Below the pieces are notes generated by a model, which saw only the letters and a list, made by a program, of their open reading frames with translations, was not told the origin of the DNA and ran no database searches. This document shows positions 1-7,897 of a stretch of 64,000 nt of DNA, one piece after another; positions within the stretch are counted from its first letter, which is position 1, and each line of letters begins with the position of its first letter. This DNA comes from Ruegeria atlantica. GTDB lineage: Bacteria; Pseudomonadota; Alphaproteobacteria; Rhodobacterales; Rhodobacteraceae. Location: assembly GCF_013032505.1 (NCBI RefSeq), contig NZ_WQCG01000001.1, positions 62,001 through 126,000 of the forward strand, given 5' to 3'. Both the position numbers and the translations under genes were made by a program.

Positions 1-267
1 GGCAGTATGCATCCACAGATCAACTTTGCCCCACCGGTCATGAATGCCTCGGCACAGCGTCGCCATGGCGTTCGGATCCGCGATGTCCATAGGTGCAAGC
101 GTGGCTGCACCACCCTTGGCCTTGATACGGTCGTCCAGCTCCTCCAGCCCACCAGTGGTGCGGGCGACTGCGACGATGTGATACTCGGGTGCCAATGCTT
201 CGGCCAGGGCAGCACCCAAACCGCGCGAGGCCCCTGTGATGAGGGCAATTTTGGTCTGATCGGTCAT
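1..267 (-). CDS. SDR family NAD(P)-dependent oxidoreductase, partial (N-terminal 89 aa)
   Basis: N-terminal part of a short-chain dehydrogenase whose C-terminus lies beyond the window edge. The cofactor-binding motif TGASRGLG is at residues 12-19 and fits the family pattern TGxxxGxG. A DIAD stretch near residue 63 matches the adenine-contact Asp of SDR proteins. The reading frame is open upstream of the chosen ATG at 267, but no other good start is seen there. It lies 41 bp downstream of the small gene ending at 309 and in the same direction, so the two may share a transcript. The substrate cannot be told from this fragment. Confidence 0.85.
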   Translation of the reverse strand, partial: MTDQTKIALITGASRGLGAALAEALAPEYHIVAVARTTGGLEELDDRIKAKGGAATLAPMDIADPNAMATLCRGIHDRWGKVDLWMHTA

Positions 268-308
268 AGAGGCGGTTTGAACCCATGCGCGCAGGGCGTC
301 AAGGCAGA

Positions 309-575
309 TTAGCTTCCCGGAATAACGATCCGCCGCGTCTGGCCGCTTTGTCGCAGCATGACACCTTCGTCATCAATGGCAATCACCGTGCCCGAAGAGA
401 CCCGACTGCCGGGCTTGACCTCTTTCACCCGGCCTGATGACAGGCGCATCAACGCACGCATGTCAGCTTTTGGACCGAAGACACCCAGAACAGAGACAGA
501 GTTCTTCTTCAACGCACCCTTCTGCGTGGCAGCGTTTTTTACGTTGGCGTTTGACATGAATCCCGGCCCGGCCAT
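309..575 (-). CDS. Small basic protein with GspC/PilP-like C-terminal domain
   Basis: An 88-residue protein I cannot name. The second half (about residues 45-88) has the pattern G-x-V-x-x-V-x-P-G-x-x-V-x-x-G-x-V-x-x-I followed by a short hydrophobic strand and an IPGS end. This resembles the small beta domain at the C-terminus of type II secretion GspC or PilP proteins, and similar roseobacter proteins carry unreliable names. The first ATG (575) has AAGGGG about 11 bases upstream; an in-frame ATG at 557 is a possible alternative. No signal peptide or membrane segment is visible. It follows purF after a strong terminator, so it probably has its own promoter. Confidence 0.6.
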   Translation of the reverse strand: MAGPGFMSNANVKNAATQKGALKKNSVSVLGVFGPKADMRALMRLSSGRVKEVKPGSRVSSGTVIAIDDEGVMLRQSGQTRRIVIPGS

Positions 576-761
576 GTCGGCCCGACCCCTTGTTTTATGA
601 GTGGTTGGGCTGAGGGGCTATCAAACGAAGTACCGGAACAAAAGAGGCTGGGAACGTGCTTTGGCTCAGCAAAATTCGACGTCACCGAAGCCCTTGCGAT
701 TGCGGTTTCTTCATCGAAAAGTTGTGCGCGGAAACTGACCGATCAATAGCATTATTGACTG

Positions 762-795
762 AAAAAAGGCCCGCATCGCCTTTGCGATACGGGCC
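762..795 (-). terminator. Rho-independent terminator of purF
   Basis: Read on the minus strand, a 12-bp stem (one mismatch-like wobble) with a 4-base loop occupies 768-795 and is followed by six T residues at 767-762. It lies about 40 bases after the purF stop codon, so it ends the purF transcript. The rest of the 576-837 gap shows nothing else I recognise. Confidence 0.85.
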
Positions 796-837
796 AAAAC
801 TGAAATCTGATTCGCTGTTGAACGCTCTGACAGGGGC

Positions 838-2361
838 TTAGCCGGACGCCAGTTTGGCCGCATTCCAGGACCCGCCGGGCACCTGCATGTCCTGTCTTTT
901 CTTGCTGACCCGGCTGCTGTTCTCGAGGCTGTCCAGATAGTCGCCGCTGACGCTTCCGGTGATATAATTGCCGTCAAAACACGAGCAATCGAAAGCCTCA
1001 ATGTCCGGGTTGCCTTCCTTGGCAGACCAAATCAGGTCATCGAGGTCTTGATAGAACAGGGCGTCTGCGCCGAGTTCCTGCCGGATCTCTTCAATCTCTT
1101 TGCCGTTGGCGATCAACTCATGCTTGGTGGGCATATCGATGCCGTAAACGTTGGGAAATTTCACTGGGGGCGAAGCGCTGGCGATGAAAACCTTCTTAGC
1201 GCCGGCTTCGCGGCACATCTGGACGATCTTTTTGATCGTATTTCCGCGCACGATGGAGTCGTCGATCAGCAATACGTTGTGATCCTTGAACTCCAATGGA
1301 ACCGCGTTCAGCTTTCGGCGTACAGATTTCTGCCGCTCTTCCTGGCCGGGCATGATGAAGGTGCGACCCACGTAGCGGTTCTTGACCAAACCTTCGCGGT
1401 AGGGGATTCCGGTAGCCTTCGCGACTTCTAGTGCCACAGGGCGAGCGCTGTCAGGCACAGGGATGATGCGGTCGATCTCAAGACCTGCAGCCTCGATCTG
1501 ACGCGCCAGCGTCTGTCCCATGCGCATCTGGGTCTTATAAACCGAGACGCCGTCCAGCAGCGAATCCGGACGGGCCAGGTAGACATATTCGAAGATACAG
1601 GGCGTCAGTTGCCCATCGACGGCCTGGAATGTGTGCATGTTGCCGTCCAGGTCAATCAGAATTGCTTCACCCGGTTTCACATCGCGCAGCTTTTCAAAGC
1701 CATTGATGCCGAATGCGACATCCTCGGATGCAAAGGCATAGTCATCGCCGTCGCCATCCACGTCGCGCTTGGCGACTGACAGGGGGCGAATGCCGAAAGG
1801 ATCGCGGAATGCCAGCATGCCAACACCGGCCACCAAGCATATCACTGAATAGGCACCCTGAACGCGTTCCATTGTCATCTTCACGCCGGCAAAGATGTTG
1901 CGAATGGGTTCGGCATTGCCGTTGACCTTGATCGCGTCAGCCACTTTGTCTGCCAGCACGTTCAGAAGAATTTCTGAATCAGAGGTGGTGCGCAAATGGC
2001 GGCTGTACTTGGCGGTGACTTTCTCGCGTTGCTCGGCCGTGTTGGTGATGTTGCCGTTGTGGACCAGATAGATGCCATAGGGCGCGTTGACGAAAAATGG
2101 CTGCGCCTCGGCAGCGCTGAGCGATCCGGCGGTGGGGTATCGCACATGCCCCATGCCGACCTGTCCCAGTAGGGTCTCGGCGTCACTGGAATTGAACACG
2201 TCCTTAACCAATCCATTGGCCTTTTTCTCGCGAAAGAATTCGCCAGTATAGGTCACGATCCCCGAGGCGTCCTGGCCCCGGTGCTGCAACATCAGCAGCC
2301 CGTCATAGATTTCCGCAAAGACATCATGCGTCCTGCTTGCGATCCCTAAAATGCCACACAT
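838..2361 (-). CDS. purF: Amidophosphoribosyltransferase
   Basis: First step of purine synthesis: transfers the glutamine amide to PRPP, giving phosphoribosylamine, in the cytoplasm. The protein starts MCGILGIA, so Cys2 is the N-terminal nucleophile of the glutaminase domain, exposed after removal of Met. The phosphoribosyltransferase motif VLLIDDSIVRGNT is near residue 370. At 507 residues it is close to family length. The C-terminal cysteines read CSC rather than CxxC, and the usual Cys before YGID is absent, so I do not expect the 4Fe-4S cluster of the Bacillus-type enzyme. GGAG lies 7 bases before the ATG. Related genomes often have cvpA directly upstream; here about 1.6 kb of other sequence intervenes. 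Confidence 0.97.
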   Translation of the reverse strand: MCGILGIASRTHDVFAEIYDGLLMLQHRGQDASGIVTYTGEFFREKKANGLVKDVFNSSDAETLLGQVGMGHVRYPTAGSLSAAEAQPFFVNAPYGIYLVHNGNITNTAEQREKVTAKYSRHLRTTSDSEILLNVLADKVADAIKVNGNAEPIRNIFAGVKMTMERVQGAYSVICLVAGVGMLAFRDPFGIRPLSVAKRDVDGDGDDYAFASEDVAFGINGFEKLRDVKPGEAILIDLDGNMHTFQAVDGQLTPCIFEYVYLARPDSLLDGVSVYKTQMRMGQTLARQIEAAGLEIDRIIPVPDSARPVALEVAKATGIPYREGLVKNRYVGRTFIMPGQEERQKSVRRKLNAVPLEFKDHNVLLIDDSIVRGNTIKKIVQMCREAGAKKVFIASASPPVKFPNVYGIDMPTKHELIANGKEIEEIRQELGADALFYQDLDDLIWSAKEGNPDIEAFDCSCFDGNYITGSVSGDYLDSLENSSRVSKKRQDMQVPGGSWNAAKLASG

Positions 2362-2694
2362 ATACGGGCTCCAATTTCCATGACGTGTTTATGTTGATTA
2401 GGTTTGCGGGTCAGAAGGCCTGAATGCTTGTATCTTTATGCATTGCCGCCCGACCGGATCGGGGCGCAAACACGCCAGCGTCGCAAGGACGAGCGCATAA
2501 GAAAACAGATACAGCAAGATCGGCAGCTCCGATTCCATGTCAGTTCGCCACTCACATAATGCCTCAGCGCGCCTGTGTCATCAAAGGATCACATTCGCGA
2601 TTTGACGCATGTGGATTTTGCCAAAATCAGCATGAAAAGGTGGAAAGGGGGGGCAGGCATGTGGTGTCATAGTAAACATAACGAGTTTTCGGCA
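2362..2694. other. Intergenic region upstream of purF
   Basis: A 333-base stretch without a convincing gene. It must hold the purF promoter (reading left) and any promoter for the zinc-finger mini-protein gene (reading right). I find a good ribosome-binding site for purF but no clear promoter hexamers, purine riboswitch or PurR-like operator. A reading frame crossing it on plus lacks family resemblance. Confidence 0.5.
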
Positions 2695-2943
2695 ATGACA
2701 AAGTTCGATCGGATAACCGCCATGTGGCAGCACAAGCAAGGAAAAAAGAAAGAAGAACCCGTCAAACGTCGGTGCCATCGGTGCAGAGGAGCAGGGCGCG
2801 CTCCGTGTCCGATCTGCAATGGAGCGGGCGAAGTCACCAAAAGCCGCGACCTACACGGGAAGCCAATAATGGGCCGATGTGATGGCTGTTTCGGTTTGAA
2901 GACAATCCGGTGCACTATGTGCGGAGGTGAGGGGTTCTTGTGA
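2695..2943 (+). CDS. DnaJ-type zinc-finger mini-protein
   Basis: An 82-residue protein whose C-terminal half carries four cysteine pairs: CHRCRGAG, CPICNGAG, CDGCFGLK and CTMCGGEG. These match the CxxCxGxG repeats that bind two zinc ions in DnaJ-family chaperones, but no J domain or substrate domain is present. The N-terminal part is short and Lys-rich. The start is uncertain: the frame is open back to 2575 and another ATG lies at 2722; 2695 was chosen because it leaves a compact domain, though its ribosome-binding site is weak. Base composition is less GC-rich than neighbouring genes, fitting an inserted segment between purF and cvpA. Function unknown; protein binding or folding assistance is an inference. 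Confidence 0.6.
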   Translation: MTKFDRITAMWQHKQGKKKEEPVKRRCHRCRGAGRAPCPICNGAGEVTKSRDLHGKPIMGRCDGCFGLKTIRCTMCGGEGFL

Positions 2944-3193
2944 CTATAGGTGGAACGACGCACTTTCCTAATCCAAGGATCGTTGTGCGGGACTTGGCCG
3001 CCATTCATCGCTTTGACTGATTCCTCTGCGGCTCAAAAACGAAAAACCGCGTTGGCGGTACGCAGATTCTCACGCTTTCTAACATCACTTTAAATCTAGT
3101 TTGGATTCTCCATCGATTGCCCAACTGACAATTGATGAGCCATATTCTCGACTTTACTCGTTTCCTTTGGTTCGCAAACGTAAGGACAAGCTT

Positions 3194-3865
3194 ATGATCG
3201 GCCCAGATATTTTGGTAAACTCGGCGAACGTCGTTTATCTGTTTTCCTACTCAGTAAGGGACATTCTTAAGTTAAGAATCCTCTCCGTCATAGGAGGCGG
3301 ACTTTTGCTGCCCTATTTCTACCTTCAGACTTCGACACTGTGGGTGCCAATTGGCTGGAATGTGTTCTTTATCTTTATCAATCTATACTGGATTGCGCGG
3401 CTCTTAGCTGAACGAAGACCTGTCCAATTTACCGAAGAGGAGGGGCGCCTCTACGCGCTTGCACTCCAAAATCTCTCAGAAAAAGATGCGTTTAAGCTGT
3501 TTCGAATGGCTGAGCGTCGATCGGTCGATGCGGGAACCGACCTCATAACGCAAGGCCGTTTGGTCGCAGAGTTGTCGTTGATTGTCGAAGGCAAGGTTGC
3601 TGTTGAAGAGAACGGAACACGTGTTGATACCCTTGGCGAAGGTGGTTTTCTCGGTGCCATAGCGTTTCTGAACCAAGACGGCGAATTCAACACGCCGGTT
3701 ACGGTTCGTGCATTGGAATCTACAAAGCTCATGACATGGAAGTTCGCGGAGCTAAACGCCGAGTTCACTCGTAATGCAGACTTGCAGATTTCGTTGGAAG
3801 CTCGCCTGGGCATCGAAATCTCCAAGTGGCTCCAGAAGACTCGTCAAGCCCTTCTGAGTGCCTGA
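3194..3865 (+). CDS. Popeye-domain membrane protein (cyclic-nucleotide-binding-like)
   Basis: A 223-residue protein. Two or three membrane segments (about residues 8-22, 29-44 and 50-71) are followed by a cytoplasmic beta-barrel domain of the cyclic-nucleotide-binding fold. The join IGWNVFFIFINLYW then AERRPVQF closely follows the layout of animal Popeye (POPDC) proteins, as do LSLIVEGKVAVEENG and the TVRALESTKLMTW strand. The region that binds the phosphate in true CRP-type domains reads GEGGFLGAIAF. The ATG at 3194 is preceded by AAGGA with good spacing; an upstream ATG at 3101 would add 31 unconserved residues. GC content is low relative to the window. Family assignment is from recognised pattern; ligand binding is inferred. 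Confidence 0.75.
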   Translation: MIGPDILVNSANVVYLFSYSVRDILKLRILSVIGGGLLLPYFYLQTSTLWVPIGWNVFFIFINLYWIARLLAERRPVQFTEEEGRLYALALQNLSEKDAFKLFRMAERRSVDAGTDLITQGRLVAELSLIVEGKVAVEENGTRVDTLGEGGFLGAIAFLNQDGEFNTPVTVRALESTKLMTWKFAELNAEFTRNADLQISLEARLGIEISKWLQKTRQALLSA

Positions 3866-3947
3866 ATTGCATATCAACTGGACGTAAGTTTAGGGTTTAA
3901 TGCGAGAACTTCTTCGCTGGGCTTCTTCGTCTCGCTTTACCAAAAAA

Positions 3948-3969
3948 AAGCCCGGCAGATGCCGGGCTT
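3948..3969. terminator. Bidirectional terminator between Popeye gene and cvpA
   Basis: A perfect 9-bp stem (3948-3956 with 3961-3969) and 4-base loop, flanked on the left by a run of A and on the right by T-rich sequence. It can end the leftward radA-cvpA transcript and the rightward Popeye-gene transcript. Confidence 0.85.
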
Positions 3970-3990
3970 TTGCTTTTTTCTGAAGTCTGT

Positions 3991-4590
3991 TTATTCCGTT
4001 GTCGAAGGGGTTGTCAGCTCTTCGGTTGGTGCAGAACCTTCGGCGCAGCTGGCGACCAGTTCTTCGTATTGGCGTGTCACCCAACCAAGGGCTGCTTCTG
4101 GGTTCTGTTCTTCGATCTTGTCGCTGAACTGTTCGAACACCTTGGCCGAACGGCTTTCGTCGACGATTGTGTAGGACTGCCCCGTCATGACCGTGTCGTA
4201 GACGAAGAACGCGATGGCAACCAGCAGGATGCCTCGGGCGATGCCGAAGAAGAAACCAAGCGCCTGATCCAAACCGCCCAGTGCAGATCGCTGGACAATT
4301 GACGAAAACAAGGGCGTAAAAATGCTGACAATGATAAGGGCGACTGCAAATACCGCAGCAAAGCCCGTGATGACTGACAATTCGCAGCTGTCGCGCAGGA
4401 AATCCCCAACGACCGGGATTTCTTTGACTAGCGGTACTGCTTGCGGTGCAAAGATAAAGGCCAGCACTGCAGCTGCGACCCAGCCTGCGATGGCCAGAAC
4501 CTCACGTAAGAAGCCGCGCGAATAGGCAAGAATGCCTGAAACGACGATGATCAGGGCAACGACCCCGTCAATTATTGTAAAACCTTCCAT
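3991..4590 (-). CDS. cvpA: CvpA family inner-membrane protein
   Basis: A 199-residue member of the colicin V production protein family. Four hydrophobic segments are visible at about residues 5-27, 33-50, 70-90 and 105-130, the usual arrangement. Conserved features include the early GxxRGFxREV-type stretch (YSRGFLREVL). The tail is acidic and Thr-rich (ending TTPSTTE), beyond the conserved core. It follows radA by 40 bp on the same strand and precedes a strong terminator, so it is the last gene of that transcript. In other bacteria cvpA sits with purF, and purF is nearby here but separated by an insert. The exact function is not settled; roles in envelope stability are reported for the family. 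Confidence 0.93.
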   Translation of the reverse strand: MEGFTIIDGVVALIIVVSGILAYSRGFLREVLAIAGWVAAAVLAFIFAPQAVPLVKEIPVVGDFLRDSCELSVITGFAAVFAVALIIVSIFTPLFSSIVQRSALGGLDQALGFFFGIARGILLVAIAFFVYDTVMTGQSYTIVDESRSAKVFEQFSDKIEEQNPEAALGWVTRQYEELVASCAEGSAPTEELTTPSTTE

Positions 4591-4630
4591 GGCCCTCGCC
4601 TGTTCTTTTTCTGCCCCTCAGGGGGCGACC

Positions 4631-5992
4631 TTAACCTGCTCCGAAGGTTTCGCCAACAAACCCAACTAAATCAGAGGGTCGGGTGAGTGTCAGACCTGCC
4701 ACAGTACCGGTTTTGCCGCCCGCCGGAGCGATTGCCGATGTGAAACCAAGTTTTTGGGCTTCTTTCAACCTGTTTTCTGTCTGCGGGGCCGGTCTAAGTG
4801 CCCCAGATAACGAGATTTCTCCGAAAACAACGGTATCTGCGGGCAGGGCTGTGTCTTCTCGGGCACTCAGCAGAGCTGCAGCGACCGCCAGATCCGCGGC
4901 GGGCTCACCGATTTTCAAGCCACCAGCGACGTTAAGGTACACATCGAGACCCGCAAAAGGGATGCCGCAACGGGCTTCGAGCACGGCAAGGATCATTGCC
5001 AGACGCCCACTGTCCCATCCAACAACGGTACGGCGCGGTTGCGAATGTGGAGAAGGGGCCACAAGTGCCTGTAATTCAACCAATACAGGGCGTGTGCCTT
5101 CGATCCCGGCAAAGACTGCCGATCCGGGGCTGGGCGTACCACGTTCGGACAGGAACAGGGCCGATGGATTGGTGACCTGTGCAAGCCCTTTGCCCGTCAT
5201 CTCGAAGACACCAATCTCGTCTGCAGGGCCAAAACGGTTCTTGACCGCCCGCAGGATCCGGAACTGATGACCGCGTTCGCCTTCAAAATAAAGGACTGTA
5301 TCGACCATATGTTCGACTACACGGGGGCCCGCGATCTGACCTTCCTTGGTGACGTGGCCGACCATGATGACCGAAACGCCGTGTCGTTTCGCAAACGTGG
5401 TCAATTCATGCGCAGCGGCCCGGACTTGTGACACCGAGCCCGGTGCGCTGTCCACATTGTCTGCCCACATGGTCTGAATCGAGTCGATAATAGCCAGCCC
5501 GGGTTTCTCGGCCTCGAGCGTCGTAAGGATGTCCCGCAGGTTGGTTTCGGCAGCAAGCTGAACCGGCGCGTCTTCCAGCCCCAGCCGGCGTGCGCGCATT
5601 CGTACCTGCGCGCTGGCTTCTTCGCCGGACACGTAGACCGTCTTGACGCCAGCACGTGCGAACCGCGCTGCGGCCTGCAACAGCAGCGTCGATTTTCCGA
5701 TTCCCGGATCCCCTCCGACCAACAGGGCCGATGCCGGGACCAGACCGCCACCCAAAACACGGTCCAGCTCTTCTACGCCGCACAAGGTGCGCGGTGGGGG
5801 TGTTTCCTCGGTCGACAGGTCCGTGAGTGCTATGGACTGGCCACGTTTGCCGCCGAGGGATTTTTTTGCAGGGCCAGCCGAAAGAGGCACGTCTTGCGTG
5901 ATTGTGTTCCATTCACCGCAGCCGTCACATCGCCCGGACCACCGGGAATGCGTTGCGCCACAGGCCGAGCAGGAGAAAGTCGTTTTTGCCAT
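4631..5992 (-). CDS. radA: DNA repair protein RadA
   Basis: A RecA-related ATPase that helps branch migration during recombination repair. Visible in order: an N-terminal zinc finger with two CxxC pairs (CSACG, CDGCG); a Walker A motif GGDPGIGKST near residue 85; the RadA-specific KNRFGP motif; and a C-terminal Lon-protease-like domain (GIPFAGLDVYLNVAGG). The start at 5992 gives the family-typical MAKTTF and 453 residues; an in-frame ATG at 6028 would add 12 unconserved residues. It is followed by cvpA and preceded by a membrane coiled-coil gene, all leftward, probably one operon. Confidence 0.97.
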   Translation of the reverse strand: MAKTTFSCSACGATHSRWSGRCDGCGEWNTITQDVPLSAGPAKKSLGGKRGQSIALTDLSTEETPPPRTLCGVEELDRVLGGGLVPASALLVGGDPGIGKSTLLLQAAARFARAGVKTVYVSGEEASAQVRMRARRLGLEDAPVQLAAETNLRDILTTLEAEKPGLAIIDSIQTMWADNVDSAPGSVSQVRAAAHELTTFAKRHGVSVIMVGHVTKEGQIAGPRVVEHMVDTVLYFEGERGHQFRILRAVKNRFGPADEIGVFEMTGKGLAQVTNPSALFLSERGTPSPGSAVFAGIEGTRPVLVELQALVAPSPHSQPRRTVVGWDSGRLAMILAVLEARCGIPFAGLDVYLNVAGGLKIGEPAADLAVAAALLSAREDTALPADTVVFGEISLSGALRPAPQTENRLKEAQKLGFTSAIAPAGGKTGTVAGLTLTRPSDLVGFVGETFGAG

Positions 5993-6113
5993 GGCGCAAT
6001 TCGTGCCCGAGGACGGGCGGTTCTTCAAGCCCTTGCAGGGCTTTCATCTTCGCCGGTTGCGCGCCGCGTCCTCAGGCCCAACGGGCCATCGTCCCCGGCT
6101 GGCGCTGCCGCGC

Positions 6114-6896
6114 CTATTCCGCGGCGCGCGGCGGCGACATTGCTATGACGCTCGATTTATTGGGTTCGCGGTCGTCGGCGGGTGATTGCAGCTGTGCAGA
6201 CAACTCTGGTAGCAGCTCGAACAGTTCGTCCCGCAATCGCGCCAATTGCGACTTTGCGATGGATTCCTCCATCTCGATATCATGGGTCCATTGACGCAAT
6301 TCATGCTGAATGACCTGCGCTTCCTCGATGCGTTGCTGAAACAACTCGATCTCTTCCTGGCGCTGTTGCAGGAAGGTGCGAGCACGGGACACGCGGGCAT
6401 CGCCGTAAGTTTCAGCCAGTTCGTGACTTAAATGGCTCATCTGCGCTGCCAACTCGAGGATCTCGGGTTCCAGCGATTGCAGGTCTGGGTGGTGGCGCAG
6501 GAAGGCCATTCTTTCCTTGACCGCGTCAAACTCAGACGACAGCAGGAACGTTTCGCCGCGATCTGCGGTATGCGCCAGATGGTAGGCCTGAGCCACGTCG
6601 TGCATGTTTAGCGAGAACTTACGATGAGACCTCTCAAGTGCCATCATCCGGGCATTTGCTGGCAGATAAAAGGCCAGCATGAGAATCAGCACCGTCAGAC
6701 CAATCTGGACATACATACCTGCGTCTACAGCCGGAGCAGTGCCAAAACCGGCCTGCATGGATAACCAGGGCAAAACCCCCAAAGCGGACAAGAGACAAGC
6801 ACCGACCGAGAAAAGGGCCGCTATGCAAATGAGGAAAAAAGTCAGTCTTAAAAAGGCATTCTGAAATTGCAATGTGATGTTGTGGAGGGCGGTCAT
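6114..6896 (-). CDS. Membrane-anchored coiled-coil protein next to radA
   Basis: A 260-residue protein I cannot assign to a characterised family. Two membrane segments (about residues 16-40 and 60-78) are followed by a long charged region (about 105-235) rich in Glu, Gln, Leu and Arg with heptad spacing, typical of a coiled coil. The C-terminus is Pro/Ser-rich. AAGGAG lies 10 bases before the chosen ATG (6896); the frame is open further upstream but that part looks unconserved. Homologues beside radA in roseobacters tend to be named DNA repair protein, which I think reflects location only. It lies between the pqiA-like gene and radA on the same strand. Confidence 0.75.
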   Translation of the reverse strand: MTALHNITLQFQNAFLRLTFFLICIAALFSVGACLLSALGVLPWLSMQAGFGTAPAVDAGMYVQIGLTVLILMLAFYLPANARMMALERSHRKFSLNMHDVAQAYHLAHTADRGETFLLSSEFDAVKERMAFLRHHPDLQSLEPEILELAAQMSHLSHELAETYGDARVSRARTFLQQRQEEIELFQQRIEEAQVIQHELRQWTHDIEMEESIAKSQLARLRDELFELLPELSAQLQSPADDREPNKSSVIAMSPPRAAE

Positions 6897-7043
6897 CTTA
6901 GACGAACTCCTTTTGAAACCGGAACACACCAGCCCAAAGCGGGGAACATCTAACACACACAGAATGATCCGCTCAGGACCGAAACTACAAAAATTTTCTG
7001 CTCGAAATATAAAGATGATACTCAGATAAGCGTTTTCAATCAA

Positions 7044-7496
7044 TTACGTCTGAGGATTTCGTGATCTGCGTGTCATTTCGGTAATGTGACCCAATGCGAG
7101 CGAGGCCAGAATGCAGGCTGTAAACAGGTAAAGCCCCCATGCGGTTTCTATGGTCGCATAGGAGATCCCCTTGGCCAATGTGATGTAGAGCGCGATCAGG
7201 AAAATGTCGGCCATGGCCAGTTTGCCGAGGATGTTCAGCGCGGGTTGAACACGTGGGTCCAACAGGTCCCATTGGATAAGCGCTGTGCCGATGGTTTTGA
7301 TGTAGGGCGCGAAGAGGGCGAATATGGTGACGATAAGGGCCAAAAAGACGTCCGATTTCCACAGAGACTGCAGACCGGTGATGACGCTGATTTCGCTAAG
7401 GCCGAAGATCGGCAGCAGGCCAGCGCGCATCAGTGGGGCGAACCACGCGATGGGGTAGAGGATCAGGAGGGAAAGGGTGGCGAGGCGGAGAGGCAT
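7044..7496 (-). CDS. Paraquat-inducible protein A (PqiA) family membrane protein
   Basis: A 150-residue protein with four hydrophobic segments (about residues 3-25, 50-72, 90-112 and 115-135). The sequence around LLILYPIAWFAPLM and the GLQSLWKSDVFLALIV stretch are typical of a single PqiA domain. Full-length PqiA has two such domains and works with PqiBC in lipid transport between membranes; this is the one-domain version, without cytosolic zinc-ribbon cysteines. It ends the series alr-mlaE-mlaF-small membrane gene, with 2 bp between it and the preceding gene, so a part in envelope lipid transport is plausible but inferred. Confidence 0.8.
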   Translation of the reverse strand: MPLRLATLSLLILYPIAWFAPLMRAGLLPIFGLSEISVITGLQSLWKSDVFLALIVTIFALFAPYIKTIGTALIQWDLLDPRVQPALNILGKLAMADIFLIALYITLAKGISYATIETAWGLYLFTACILASLALGHITEMTRRSRNPQT

Positions 7497-7498
7497 AT

Positions 7499-7897
7499 CT
7501 AATGTATTGGTTCAGTTTGTAGGATTGCCCATAGCACCAATGCTGCCATGGCAAGGAAAACAACGGCAATCGCAATGTTACCTGTTTTCTTGTTTTGGAC
7601 GTTTCCAAGTATTTCTTTATGTAAAAGCCAAGCAGAAATGGCCGCACCAACCATACCCGGGATGCTAATTAGCAAGATGGAGTTTGTGCCAAAAAAAACA
7701 ATGACGTTTGAAACGATCAGTCCTGGGACTATGCCGTACAGCATGCATCTCAAAAGCGGTTTTAGAACCGAAAAAGACCGAGCAATTGAGAAGATCAAGC
7801 CGTGTTCAGAAAATTGTACAAAAAACCAAACCAACAGCACAGAATTGAAATACAAGCCGGGTAGTGACAGTAAAAACAACTGTAAGGGAGGCATCAC
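7499..7897 (-). CDS. Small membrane protein of unknown function in the mla-like operon
   Basis: A 132-residue, very hydrophobic protein with about four predicted membrane segments (residues 5-28, 48-68, 72-92 and 108-126). I do not recognise a family. Its ATG overlaps the stop codon of the upstream mlaF gene by four bases (ATGA), which strongly suggests translational coupling. Base composition is clearly more AT-rich than mlaF or pqiA on either side, so it may be a recent addition to the operon. No catalytic motifs or cysteines are seen. Confidence 0.7.
   Translation of the reverse strand: MMPPLQLFLLSLPGLYFNSVLLVWFFVQFSEHGLIFSIARSFSVLKPLLRCMLYGIVPGLIVSNVIVFFGTNSILLISIPGMVGAAISAWLLHKEILGNVQNKKTGNIAIAVVFLAMAALVLWAILQTEPIH

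Noticed and set aside
838..2361. 4-Fe-4S cluster in PurF
   Set aside because: The C-terminal motif is CSC and the Cys before YGID is missing, so the full ligand set is not present.
2424..2672. Plus-strand frame of 82 codons upstream of the zinc-finger mini-protein
   Set aside because: No family resemblance, poor ribosome-binding site, and it runs through the purF promoter region.
6027..6043. 7-bp hairpin between the coiled-coil gene and radA as a terminator
   Set aside because: The stem is short and no T run follows on the minus strand; transcription probably continues into radA.
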